DNA of 64,000 bases, taken from Saccharopolyspora erythraea (GTDB taxonomy: Bacteria > Actinomycetota > Actinomycetes > Mycobacteriales > Pseudonocardiaceae). The stretch is taken from NCBI RefSeq assembly GCF_018141105.1, contig NZ_CP054839.1:4526001-4590000 (forward strand). The letters run 5' to 3'. A program made the translations under genes and the position numbers. Below, one piece after another: positions 1 to 7,911 of this stretch (positions are counted from its first letter, which is position 1; each line of letters opens with the position of its first letter). The notes beneath the pieces were generated by a model. It searched no databases. It had not been told where the DNA came from and saw only the letters and a list, made by a program, of their open reading frames with translations.

Positions 1-80
1 GGAGCGAACCCGACTTCGACGCAGTTCTCGGACGGGCCACTGCGGCTGCTCTTGCGCCAGGAGAGGTCGGTCGTGGTCAT
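1..80 (-). CDS. DUF397 domain protein, third of a tandem array (partial)
   Basis: The reverse strand from an ATG at 80 reads MTTTDLSWRKSSRSGPSENC and continues into the window edge. The WRKSSRS..ENCVEV core is the signature of DUF397, short actinobacterial proteins usually encoded beside XRE/DUF5753 regulators. A GGGAG ribosome site lies just upstream. It is the third such gene in a row and the C-terminal half is outside the window. The biochemical role of the family is not established; DUF397 proteins are thought to act as partners or antagonists of the adjacent DNA-binding protein. Confidence 0.75.
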   Translation of the reverse strand, partial: MTTTDLSWRKSSRSGPSENCVEVGFA

Positions 81-106
81 CTGGGACTCCCGGGTCGGGG
101 GCGGGT

Positions 107-283
107 TCACCGCAGTTTGCGGAGAAAAGCCCTGAACGCGTTGTGCGACACCCGCAGGATCGGCCCGCCGAGGTGCTTGGAGTCGCGCAGGGCTACATCG
201 GTGGGGAGGAACGCGACCTCCACGCAGTTCTCGCGGACGCTGCGGCTGCTTTTGCGCCAGGACCGCTTGTCGGTCACGTGCAT
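107..283 (-). CDS. DUF397 domain protein, second of the array
   Basis: A 58-residue protein beginning MHVTDKRSWRKSSRS. The start at 283 is chosen over the longer open frame to 346 because GGAGG sits 7 nt upstream. It carries the complete DUF397 motif (WRKSSRS, ENCVEVAF, VALRDSK) and a basic tail ending LRKLR. It closely resembles the neighbouring copies at protein and DNA level, so the array probably arose by tandem duplication. It is cotranscribed on the minus strand behind the XRE regulator. Function is inferred only from the family and the gene pairing. Confidence 0.8.
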   Translation of the reverse strand: MHVTDKRSWRKSSRSVRENCVEVAFLPTDVALRDSKHLGGPILRVSHNAFRAFLRKLR

Positions 284-311
284 GCCGGTTCCTCCATGAC
301 GAGGTGTGGTG

Positions 312-497
312 TCAACGCAGGGCGCGAAGCAGTTTCTGAAACGCACGCGGTGTTACGCGGAGGGTGGGGCCGTTCGGGTCCTTGGAGTCCCGCACCGCCA
401 CCGCCGTGGCGGTGAACGCGACCTCCACGCAGTTCTCGCGGACGCCACTGCGGCTGCTCTTGCGCCAGGTGAGGGCGGACTGCTCGGTCTCTCTCAT
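312..497 (-). CDS. DUF397 domain protein, first of the array
   Basis: A 61-residue protein, MRETEQSALTWRKSSRSGVR onwards, with the DUF397 core ENCVEVAF and VAVRDSKDPNGP. Its ATG at 497 overlaps the stop of the upstream XRE gene in an ATGA arrangement, so translation is probably coupled and the two products made in fixed proportion. In actinomycetes such XRE/DUF397 pairs behave as regulator plus small partner controlling development or secondary metabolism; that role is inferred here. Confidence 0.85.
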   Translation of the reverse strand: MRETEQSALTWRKSSRSGVRENCVEVAFTATAVAVRDSKDPNGPTLRVTPRAFQKLLRALR

Positions 498-1354
498 TCC
501 CGGCTCGCTTCCGTGTCCAGATGTCGTGCCATCTCGGCGATCAGCTCGCCTGATTGTTCCTCACACAGGGCTCGGGCTGCCAGGTTCCTGAGGGCGTCGC
601 GGTAGACGTCGACCTCGTGGCGTTCCTCGACGAACAGGCTCGAGGTCAGGTTCTCCAGGAACACCACGCTGGGACCTTCGTGCTGCTGGAGCAGGGTGAA
701 CGCGCCGCTGGCGCCGACGTGGCCTCCGGTGTTGGCCACCACGCGGATGCTGATGTTGTGCCTCGCCGAGCACTCGAGCAGATGCTCCAACTGGCGTCGT
801 AGGACATCACGTCCACCGACCATCTGGTGCAGCGCCAGCTCGTGGATGAGGACGTGCAGCTTCGGCGGGCGTTCGCGCAGCAGTACTTTGTGGCGGTTCA
901 GGCGTGTGATCATGTGCTGCTCGACCGCTTCGGGCGGCACGGCCTGCGACTCGGTCATGAGCGCTCTGGTGTACTCGCCCGTTTGCAGCAGGCCCGGCAC
1001 CACGGTCGTTTCGAAGTTGATGACGCGAGCCGCTCTGGCTTCCAGGGCGATGAGGGTGCGTTGGCGTTGGGCGAAGTCCGGGTGGTTGCGTTGCCACCAG
1101 CCGCGGCGCTCGGCCTCTCGCGCGAGCGCGAGGAGTTCGCGCCGCCGGGTGCCTTTCACGCCGTAGACGGCCAGCAGTGAGGCGATGTCCTCGACGGGCA
1201 GCGTGCGGCGGCCGGTTTCGAAGCGGCTGAGCTTGCTGGCCGAGGCGTCGATGCGTTCGGCGGCGTCGGCGAGGCTGAGGGCGTTGGTCTCGCGCAGGGT
1301 GCGCAGTTCGTCGCCGAGTTGCTGGCCTCGGACGGTGGGATCTGGGTCTGTCAT
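494..1354 (-). CDS. XRE-family regulator with DUF5753 domain
   Basis: 286 residues. The start MTDPDPTVRG at 1354 is preferred to the upstream ATG because homologues begin just before the helix-turn-helix. Residues 10-65 form the XRE DNA-binding domain (LREtnaLSLADAAERIDASASKLSRFETGRR). Residues from about 85 to 270 match DUF5753, recognisable by VVPGLLQTGEYTRAL, LHVLIHELALHQMVGG and the late FLENLTSSLFVEE. It heads an operon with three DUF397 genes. Family knowledge suggests a pleiotropic transcription factor that responds to an unknown signal through DUF5753. The targets are not visible. Confidence 0.85.
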   Translation of the reverse strand: MTDPDPTVRGQQLGDELRTLRETNALSLADAAERIDASASKLSRFETGRRTLPVEDIASLLAVYGVKGTRRRELLALAREAERRGWWQRNHPDFAQRQRTLIALEARAARVINFETTVVPGLLQTGEYTRALMTESQAVPPEAVEQHMITRLNRHKVLLRERPPKLHVLIHELALHQMVGGRDVLRRQLEHLLECSARHNISIRVVANTGGHVGASGAFTLLQQHEGPSVVFLENLTSSLFVEERHEVDVYRDALRNLAARALCEEQSGELIAEMARHLDTEASRE

Positions 1355-1465
1355 GTCGGTGTCCCCGTGGTGAGTCGGTTGATCATGGTCACCACGCCCG
1401 AACCGACGCTGTCGCGCCGCCGCGCCGAGCAACCATCCCAAGGCAGGAACCGTTGCCAGCACTGC

Positions 1466-1514
1466 AAAAACCGGGCGGTCGCGCCGGCAGCGAGCACCGA
1501 CACGACCGCCCGGT
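1466..1514 (-). terminator. Rho-independent terminator of the amidase gene
   Basis: A perfect 12-bp inverted repeat (ACCGGGCGGTCG at 1470-1481 and its complement at 1503-1514, 21-nt loop) is followed on the minus strand by TTTTT (1466-1470). It lies just past the amidase stop at 1524 and before the XRE gene, insulating the two minus-strand units. It is one of few hairpins in the window with a real U-tract. Confidence 0.75.
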
Positions 1515-1523
1515 AGCGCTACC

Positions 1524-2630
1524 TCAGCGCAGGAGTCGCTTCCACACCTCGTGGTCGGCGACGCCGGTGGGCTGCAGGCCGTTGGCGGCCTGGAAGTCGC
1601 TGACCGCGGTGGCGGTGCGGCCGGCGTAGTGGGCGTCGGCGGGGACGTAGTGCCCGCGCGAGGTGAGCAGGGTTTGCAGGGCGCGGACGGCGTCGCCCTG
1701 CCCGTCGCCGGAGAGCACCGGTGCCAGCGCGGTCCAGGCGGTGCCGCCGAACAGGCCGGGTTCCTCGATTCGGGTGGCGTAGCAGGTGGCGGTCTCGAAG
1801 TGGTGGTCGCGCAGGAACCGCGTGGTGGCGGCCTGGGTCTGGGGGCCGTGGACGCCGTCGACGGGCACGTCGGCGGCTCCCTGGGCGCGCAGCAGGTACT
1901 GGGTGGCGGTGACGGCGGGGCCGGTGGCGCCGGGCTTGAGCAGCAACCAGGTCACCGGGTGCACGACGTGTTGTCCGACGGCGGCTCCGACGGCTTCGCG
2001 CAGTTCGGGTAAGCGCCCGTAGAGCACTTCGCCGGGGCATTCGGTGGACATGAAGTCGCGGTGGCCGTAGATCGCGCTGGCGCTGATGCCGTACTGGGCG
2101 ATCATGTAGGTGCACAGCTCCACCAGCGTGGTCCAGAGCTTGGCCGGGACGTCGGCGCTGGTGTAGGTGCCTTCGTTCTCGATGCCCAGCGACACCGAGT
2201 TCTGGTCGCCGGCGTGGGCGCCGAGCACGTGCTGGCTCCCGGCGGTGAGCACCGACAGGCTCTTGTGCCTGCCTTCGGTGAGCCAGCCGCCGCGGCTGTT
2301 GGTGAAGTTCTGGCCGGTGTCCTTCCAGCCGTTGCCGTCCATGTGGTGGTTCTGGATGGCGCGGGAGAGCGCGAACGCCTGGGCCTGGGAGGTGTCGTCG
2401 ACGTTGGCCGAGGCGGTGTGGTGGACGATGATCTTGGTGGGCTTGCTGTCCAGGACGTCGATCGCGCTGGTGGGCTCGCGCGCGCCCCACTCGTCGCAGC
2501 CGGAGATCGACGGGGCGGCCGGCCTGAACGGCGCGCCGTGTGCGGGGAGGCCGAGGGTGCCGGCGGCGGTGACGGTGAGTCCGCCGACGAGGAACGAGCG
2601 GCGTGCCAGCGGCGAGCGGCGAAGGGACAT
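1524..2630 (-). CDS. Tat-exported N-acetylmuramoyl-L-alanine amidase with two peptidoglycan-binding domains
   Basis: 368 residues from MSLRRSPLARRSFLVGG; this start has GGAGACC upstream and opens with a twin-arginine signal (RRSFLVGG), so export is through Tat. The amidase_2/PGRP catalytic domain spans about 45-220, with zinc ligands suggested by VHHT (H70, H71) and by YGHRDFMSTECPG. Two peptidoglycan_binding_1 repeats follow (GATGPAVTATQYLL and GDAVRALQTLLTSRG). It should cleave the lactyl-alanine bond of peptidoglycan outside the cell, in wall turnover or defence. It is monocistronic with its own terminator. Confidence 0.9.
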   Translation of the reverse strand: MSLRRSPLARRSFLVGGLTVTAAGTLGLPAHGAPFRPAAPSISGCDEWGAREPTSAIDVLDSKPTKIIVHHTASANVDDTSQAQAFALSRAIQNHHMDGNGWKDTGQNFTNSRGGWLTEGRHKSLSVLTAGSQHVLGAHAGDQNSVSLGIENEGTYTSADVPAKLWTTLVELCTYMIAQYGISASAIYGHRDFMSTECPGEVLYGRLPELREAVGAAVGQHVVHPVTWLLLKPGATGPAVTATQYLLRAQGAADVPVDGVHGPQTQAATTRFLRDHHFETATCYATRIEEPGLFGGTAWTALAPVLSGDGQGDAVRALQTLLTSRGHYVPADAHYAGRTATAVSDFQAANGLQPTGVADHEVWKRLLR

Positions 2631-2831
2631 GGAGGTCTCCAATGCGGCCAGGTTGATCACGTTCGGGGTCGGGGCGAACCTAGGAACAAGAGCGTGCAGG
2701 TACCAGGGCCGCGTGAGTAAATAGTTGGCGAAAAAGCGCCAACGAGTGGTTGCTTGATCACGCGCCGGAGCGGAGTGCCTGCCGGGTCCCGGCGCTACTG
2801 TGAGCGCGGGCGATCATCGACGGAGGCGGAT

Positions 2832-3662
2832 GTGAGGGTTGCGGTGACCGGCGCGAACGGCCGGATCGGCCGGGTCGTGGTGGACGCGCTGGTGCGCGAT
2901 GGGCACGAGGTGGTGGCCATCGACCGCTCGCTGCCGCAGTCCCGGGCGGGTGTGGAGGCGGTGGCCGCCGATGTCACCGACTTCGACGCGGTGCGCGACG
3001 CGCTGGAGGACTGCCGGGGTCTGGCGCATCTGGCCGCGGTTCCCTCGCCGTGGCACGACGTGGGCCACGTCGTGCACAACACCAACGTCACGGCCGGTTT
3101 CAACGCGCTGTCGGCGGCGGTGGAGGCCGGGATCTGGAAGGTGTGCCAGGCGTCGAGCATCAACGCGGTGGGCGGGGCGTTCTCGCGGCGCGCCCGTTAC
3201 GACTACTTCCCCGTCGACGAGACGCATCCGACCTACAACGAGGATCCCTACAGCCTGTCGAAGTGGATCGCCGAGGCCCAGGCCGACTCCTTCGCGCGCC
3301 GGTACGCGCAGCTGACGGTGTCGAGCCTGCGCATCCACGGCGCGGTGCCCGACCGCGACGCCGCCCGCGTGTCCGATCCCGGCGATGCGATCGCGGTCAA
3401 CCACCTGTGGGGTTATGTGCGGCTGGACGCGATCGCGCAGGCGTTCGTGCTGGCGTTGCGGGCCGAGTGGCGGGGCCACGAGGTGTTCAACATCGTCGCC
3501 CCCGACACCGCCGTGGACGTCGGCTCGCGGGCGCTGGCCGCCGAGTACTACCCGGGGGTGCCGATCCGCGCCGACATGGTCGGGCGCGACGGGTTCTACG
3601 ACTGCTCCAAGGCGCGTCGCGTGCTGGGTTGGACCCACGAACCGGGCAACGCCAACGGCTGA
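2832..3662 (+). CDS. NAD-dependent epimerase/dehydratase family oxidoreductase
   Basis: 276 residues starting at GTG 2832, chosen because GGAGG precedes it and the protein then begins directly with the Rossmann strand VRVAVTGANGRIG (TGxxGxxG cofactor site). The extended-SDR catalytic pair is seen as YSLSK in the segment EDPYSLSKW. The family covers NDP-sugar epimerases and uronate dehydrogenases; the fold is closest in style to single-domain sugar or uronate dehydrogenases, but no substrate can be assigned from the sequence. It stands alone. Confidence 0.8.
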   Translation: MRVAVTGANGRIGRVVVDALVRDGHEVVAIDRSLPQSRAGVEAVAADVTDFDAVRDALEDCRGLAHLAAVPSPWHDVGHVVHNTNVTAGFNALSAAVEAGIWKVCQASSINAVGGAFSRRARYDYFPVDETHPTYNEDPYSLSKWIAEAQADSFARRYAQLTVSSLRIHGAVPDRDAARVSDPGDAIAVNHLWGYVRLDAIAQAFVLALRAEWRGHEVFNIVAPDTAVDVGSRALAAEYYPGVPIRADMVGRDGFYDCSKARRVLGWTHEPGNANG

Positions 3663-3787
3663 GCGCCGGCGGTCGCCTCATGGCCGAGGCAACAACGCGA
3701 TCACAACGGCGTCATGCCCGCAGCGTGGCCGGGTCCCACTGGCGGAGACATCCGGCATTGCGATGGCTGTGAGGGGCATGGGGACCC

Positions 3788-4096
3788 ATGGACCGATTCG
3801 CCGACTTCCTGCGGCGGCAGATCGACATCGACCTCGAGTTGCTGCGCTGGGTCCGCGAGGACGCCGAGGCGGGCAGCGAGCGCGGCTGCTATGTCAGCGT
3901 CATCCGGGGGTTCCGGGAGTGCGAGCTCAAGACGCGGCTGTTGCGGGCGCATCAGTGGTGCGGTTCCGGGGCGGGGCCGTGCGACCAGGTCGGTGACGCG
4001 TTCCCGCCGGAGGACGAACGCGGCTGCACGACCCGCGCGTTGCTGGGCCTGCCGTATTCCGACCGGCCCGGATACGCCAAGCGCTGGCGCCCGTGA
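3788..4096 (+). CDS. DUF6221 family protein
   Basis: 102 residues, MDRFADFLRRQIDIDLELLR to the terminal tryptophan-rich GYAKRWRP. The ECELKTRLLR helix, the Cys/Gly loop (CGSGAGPCDQ) and the final LLGLPYSDRPGYAKRW match DUF6221, small cytoplasmic actinobacterial proteins often found near mobile or secondary-metabolism DNA. No function is known. Convergent with the next gene on the other strand. Confidence 0.7.
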   Translation: MDRFADFLRRQIDIDLELLRWVREDAEAGSERGCYVSVIRGFRECELKTRLLRAHQWCGSGAGPCDQVGDAFPPEDERGCTTRALLGLPYSDRPGYAKRWRP

Positions 4097-4103
4097 GCGA
4101 AGC

Positions 4104-4916
4104 TCAGGGATTGATGGCGTACTCGGTGAACTGACCGCAGGCGCGGAATCCCAGGCGCCGGTAGACGCGCTCCCCGTCGGCGGAAGCCTGCAGGACGGCC
4201 GTGCGGTGGCCGGCGTCGCGGGCGGTGTGCAGGGCGGCCAGGGTGATGGCCGCGCCGTAGCCGCGGCGGCGCTCGGTGGCCAGGGTGGCGATGTTGTAGA
4301 TGCCGGCGACGTCGGCGTGCAGGAACACCTCTGCTGTGCAGACCGGGCGTCCGGCCGCGTAGCCGACCAGGTAGCGGGCGGGGCAGCCGGGTGCCAGCGC
4401 CGCGCCGGCGGCTTCGGCGTAGAAGCGGTGGACGGTGGCCGCGGGCGGGTCCCAGTTGGCGGCCAGGATCGCGGCGTAGTCGGCGAGTTCCGCGCGGGTG
4501 CCGACTTGCCGGATGTGCAGGTCCGGGACGGGTGCGGGCGATGGTGCGTGGTCGAGGTGGGCCCACATGCCGGTTTCGGTTTCCGATGGGGACAGTCCCG
4601 CGTCGTGCAGGTGTGCGGGCAGTTTCGGTGGCGTTGAGGCGGGTCCGATCCACCAGGAGAACGGGCGTGCGGTGGCGGTCAGCTCCCGCACGGTCTCGCC
4701 GACCCTGGTCGCGGCGGTGGCGGGGGTGAGCTGGGTGGCGGCGACGATGTTGAAGGTGTCGTCGTGCAGGCCGCTGTCGGCGACGATCAGGTCACCGGTG
4801 TCGGTGACGGTGGCGTCCGGTAAGTGGCGGTGCAGGTGGCAGGCGTGTTCGGCGAGGTTCTGCTCCATCCTGGCCGGCAGTCCGGCCTCGGCGGTGCTGT
4901 CCTGCGGTGGGGTCAT
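4104..4916 (-). CDS. GNAT-family N-acetyltransferase
   Basis: 270 residues. The C-terminal half is a GNAT fold: [38 protein letters not shown] carries the acetyl-CoA pyrophosphate loop (RRRGYGAA), and [16 protein letters not shown] is the usual closing strand. The N-terminal 100 residues form a degenerate second GNAT-like half. Substrate unknown. It ends a few bases from the convergent DUF6221 gene. Confidence 0.8.
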   Translation of the reverse strand: MTPPQDSTAEAGLPARMEQNLAEHACHLHRHLPDATVTDTGDLIVADSGLHDDTFNIVAATQLTPATAATRVGETVRELTATARPFSWWIGPASTPPKLPAHLHDAGLSPSETETGMWAHLDHAPSPAPVPDLHIRQVGTRAELADYAAILAANWDPPAATVHRFYAEAAGAALAPGCPARYLVGYAAGRPVCTAEVFLHADVAGIYNIATLATERRRGYGAAITLAALHTARDAGHRTAVLQASADGERVYRRLGFRACGQFTEYAINP

Positions 4917-5049
4917 GGTGGTTCATTGCAGCACCGCGAGCCGCTGCGGGCATGCGGTTTTCACCCGCGGTGGACCGCGGTGCGGGCGTGTCGGGCGGGT
5001 AGTACTGCGGGGATGGCCGGGTGGTGACGACGGGCGAGGTGGTCGGCGG

Positions 5050-6459
5050 ATGAGCGAGGCGGTCGTGGTCGGCTCCGGTCCCAACGGGCTGGCCGCCGCG
5101 GTGGCGCTGGCGCTGCGGGGCGTGTCGGTGACGGTTTTGGAAGCGGCCGAGGAGATCGGGGGCGGTGCCCGCTCCGGTGAGCTCGACGTGCCCGGGGTGG
5201 TGCACGACCACTGCTCGGCCGCGCACCCGACAGGTGTGGGCTCGCCGTTCCTGCGGATGCTGCCGCTGGAGCGGTACGGGCTGCGGTGGCGGTGGCCGGA
5301 GGTCGACCTGGCGCATCCGCTCGATGACGGCAGCGCGGGGGTGATGCTGCGTTCGGTCGCCGACACCGCCGCGCTGCTGGGTGCCGACGGAGGCAGGTGG
5401 CGGGCGTTGTTCGAGCCGCTGGCGGCGGACTTCGACGCGGTGGCCGCCGACATCATGCGCCCGGTGACCCACCTTCCTGCGCATCCGGTGGCGTTGGCGC
5501 GGTTCGGGCTGCGCGCGGTGCAACCGGCGACGGTGCTCGCGCGCCGCTGGCACACCGCGCAGGCGCGGGCCCTGTTCGCCGGGACTGCGGCGCACGCGTT
5601 CCGCCCGCTGCACGCGCCGGTGTCGGCGGCGATCGGGCTGATGATGACCGCGGCCGGGCACCGCTACGGGTGGCCGGTGGCCGAGGGCGGGTCGGGCGCG
5701 GTGACAGGTGCGCTGGCGCGGATGCTGCGTGCGCACGGCGGCCGGATCGAGACGGGGGTGCGGGTGCGGTCGCTGGCGGAGCTGCCGGCGGCGGAGGCGG
5801 TGCTGCTGGACGTGTCACCGCAGGCGGCCGCGGAGCTGGCCGGGGACCGGCTGCCGGTGCGGGTGCGGCGCGCCTATGAGCGGTTCCGGCGTGCTCCGGG
5901 CGCGTTCAAGGTGGACCTGGTCGTGGAGGGCGGGGTGCCGTGGCGCAACGAGCACTGCCGGCGTGCCGGGTTCGTCCACGTGGGAGGGACGCTGGAGGAG
6001 GTCGCCCACGCCGAGCGGGAGGTCGTGCGGGGACGCATGCCGGCGCGGCCGGTCGTGCTGGTGGCCCAGCAGTACCTGGCCGATCCGGGCCGGTCCCGCG
6101 GTGACCTGCATCCGGTGTGGGCCTACGCCCACGTGCCTTATGGCTATCCGGGTGACGCCACCCCGGCGGTGCTGGAGCAGCTGGAGCGCTTCGCGCCGGG
6201 AGTGCGGGAGCGGGTGGTGGCGGTGCGTTCGCGTTCGACGGCGGAGATGGCCCGCTACAACCCCAACTACGCCGGTGGCGACATCATCATGGGCGCCAAC
6301 ACCCCGGTGCAGTCGGTGTTGCGTCCGCGGGTGACGTGGGATCCCTACCGCACCGGGGTGCCGGGGGTGTACCTGTGCTCGGCGGCGACTCCGCCCGGTG
6401 CCGGAGTGCACGGCATGTGCGGGTTCAACGCCGCCCGCTCGGCGCTGCGCGCGCTGTAG
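5050..6459 (+). CDS. Phytoene desaturase-like FAD-dependent oxidoreductase
   Basis: 469 residues from MSEAVVVGSGPNGLAAAVAL, a dinucleotide-binding GxGxxG at the very N terminus, which fixes the start at 5050. The second FAD motif and C-terminal signature (GVPGVYLCSAATPPGAGVHGMCGFNAARSAL) are typical of the carotenoid-isomerase/phytoene-dehydrogenase-like oxidoreductases common in actinomycetes. No carotenoid genes surround it, so a desaturase role is not supported; the substrate is open. Divergent from the GNAT gene across a 133-bp spacer. Confidence 0.85.
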   Translation: MSEAVVVGSGPNGLAAAVALALRGVSVTVLEAAEEIGGGARSGELDVPGVVHDHCSAAHPTGVGSPFLRMLPLERYGLRWRWPEVDLAHPLDDGSAGVMLRSVADTAALLGADGGRWRALFEPLAADFDAVAADIMRPVTHLPAHPVALARFGLRAVQPATVLARRWHTAQARALFAGTAAHAFRPLHAPVSAAIGLMMTAAGHRYGWPVAEGGSGAVTGALARMLRAHGGRIETGVRVRSLAELPAAEAVLLDVSPQAAAELAGDRLPVRVRRAYERFRRAPGAFKVDLVVEGGVPWRNEHCRRAGFVHVGGTLEEVAHAEREVVRGRMPARPVVLVAQQYLADPGRSRGDLHPVWAYAHVPYGYPGDATPAVLEQLERFAPGVRERVVAVRSRSTAEMARYNPNYAGGDIIMGANTPVQSVLRPRVTWDPYRTGVPGVYLCSAATPPGAGVHGMCGFNAARSALRAL

Positions 6460-6486
6460 GAAGTCCAGGCGTCCAGGTGTGTCGTT

Positions 6487-7082
6487 GTGGTCTCGTCTGG
6501 ACCCGGCAGGAAGGGTGGTTCCAAGCATCGCGTCATCTACTCGGTCGCGTCGTCTCTCGACGGCTACAACACCGACGCCCAGGGCGACTACTCCTGGGCG
6601 TTCCCCGACGAGGAGGTCATCGCCGCACTCAACGCCGACGCCCGCGAGGTGAGCACGTACCTGTACGGGCGGCGGATGTATGAGGCGATGGCGGGGTGGG
6701 AGACCGATCCGGCGGTCGCTGCTCAGTCGCCGGAGTCGGCGGCGTTCGCGACCACGTGGCAGGCCGCTCAGAAGATCGTCTTCTCGGCCGGTCTGCCCGA
6801 GGTGTGGACGCGGCGCACTCGGCTGGAGCGGGAACTGACGGCCGAGGCGGTCGAGACCGCCCGGGGGCCGAGGCATCCGGGGACCTGACGGTGGAGGGCC
6901 CGACCTTGGCCCGCAGTGCGCTTCGGCTCGGGCTCGTCGACGTGATCGAGCTGCTGCTCTGTCCCGTCGTCGTCGGGGCGGGGACACCGGTGCTGCCGGA
7001 TGGGTTTCGAACCGCTCTTTCCCTCACGCGCGAGCGCCGGTTCGGCAACGGCATGGTGCAGCTCACCTACGCCGTCCGATAG
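6487..7082 (+). pseudogene. RibD/DHFR-like reductase, frameshifted
   Basis: Frame 1 from GTG 6487 gives RVIYSVASSLDGYNTDAQGD and a normal RibD C-terminal-domain (dihydrofolate reductase-like) sequence up to about 6870. It then runs to a premature stop near 6890. Homology continues in another frame with DLTVEGPTLARSALRLGLVD and PVVVGAGTPVLPDGF, to the stop at 7082. One extra base in the CCCGGGGG run near 6868-6873 explains the break. Either a true pseudogene or a sequencing error; the rest of the domain is intact. These reductases usually act on small NADPH-dependent substrates of unknown identity. Confidence 0.75.
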
Positions 7083-7141
7083 CCGGCTTCGCCCGCCATG
7101 GCACACTTGGCGGGGACGTCACCGTTTCGGGCGCGGCTGTT

Positions 7142-7159
7142 CGGGTGAGTGTTCACCCG
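7142..7159. promoter_or_regulatory. Crp-like dyad CGGGTGA-N4-TCACCCG (copy 1)
   Basis: A perfect 7-bp inverted repeat with a GTGT spacer. Its core GTGAGTGTTCAC fits the GTG-N6-CAC pattern reported for the Streptomyces cAMP receptor protein. It sits in block A of the duplicated leader. Binding by Crp is inference; a TetR or GntR operator is an alternative. Confidence 0.4.
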
Positions 7160-7394
7160 CTCGTGGCGGTCATTCTTGGCCTGCATCGGCCGGGGCTCGG
7201 CTCGTGGCCGGTACTCGAGCGGGCTTGTGCCCGTGCATGGGCGGGGGATGCGGACACCGCCGTGCGGGCGGAAGATCACGTTTACTGATCGCGCCTCTCC
7301 GAATCAACGACAATTATCGGAATTACCGAAATTGCCCGGGGAATCGTAGTAGCTCGTGTGTCCGGACGCGGGCGCTGTTCGGGGTGCCGCGTTT

Positions 7395-7412
7395 CGGGTG
7401 AGGGGTCACTCG
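7395..7412. promoter_or_regulatory. Crp-like dyad CGGGTGA-N4-TCACTCG (copy 2)
   Basis: The duplicate of the first dyad in block A', one mismatch in the right arm, spacer GGGG, core GTGAGGGGTCAC. The dyad symmetry is kept while the flanks have drifted, which suggests selection on the site. It lies about 500 bp before the encapsulin start. Confidence 0.4.
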
Positions 7413-7911
7413 CCTGTGGTGGCCACCCTTTTATCTGTATTGGCGGCAAAAGTCGGCCCATAGACTCCTGCAGCGGAATGATCGACATCCTGCGAACGGA
7501 CGAGGAAAAGCGCGTCATGCTCATGCAGCGGCAGGCCGTCTCCGCTGATCCGGTATCCGCCGCACGGTACCAGCGTCGGAATCGCCGAAACCACGCCGGG
7601 GAATGCGACGTCCGCGGGATGTGCCGGAAGGCGCCGGACGGCGGGCGCGCCGATCGGGGGCCCGGTCGTAGCCGCCGGCCCGAGGGCCGTGGCTGCGGTG
7701 TCGGCGGCGGGGCACCTGCGCCAGCAGCGGGCAGCGGGTGTCTCCGCCGCCGATCCTCGGCCGGTCCTTCTCCTCCGGAGCCGCCGCGCACGGCGTGAGC
7801 AGACGCCGGTGCCGGTGCCGCGATCGCGTTTCCGGATCGCCGAGCGGCTGCTGACCACTCGTGACAACCCACCGCACACCAGCAAGTTTCATCGACCGGG
7901 AGGTTCGTGAC

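Larger units (their letters stand above)
7083..7911. repeat. Intergenic leader with degenerate tandem duplication of about 255 bp
   Basis: No supportable gene in 829 bp. Block A (7141-7190) resembles block A' (7394-7444), about 70% by eye. Block B (7285-7344, CTGATC to GCCCGGGGAAT) resembles B' (7545-7603). The offsets are 253-260 bp, so one unit was duplicated and diverged. AT-rich patches at 7280-7345 and 7428-7443 may hold promoters. The region precedes the MIB/encapsulin operon, so it is likely its control region. Confidence 0.6.

Noticed and set aside
7282-7872. Possible 196-residue minus-strand gene in the MIB leader
   Set aside because: No ribosome site, no domain, composition of a GC shadow; it also crosses both copies of the duplicated block.
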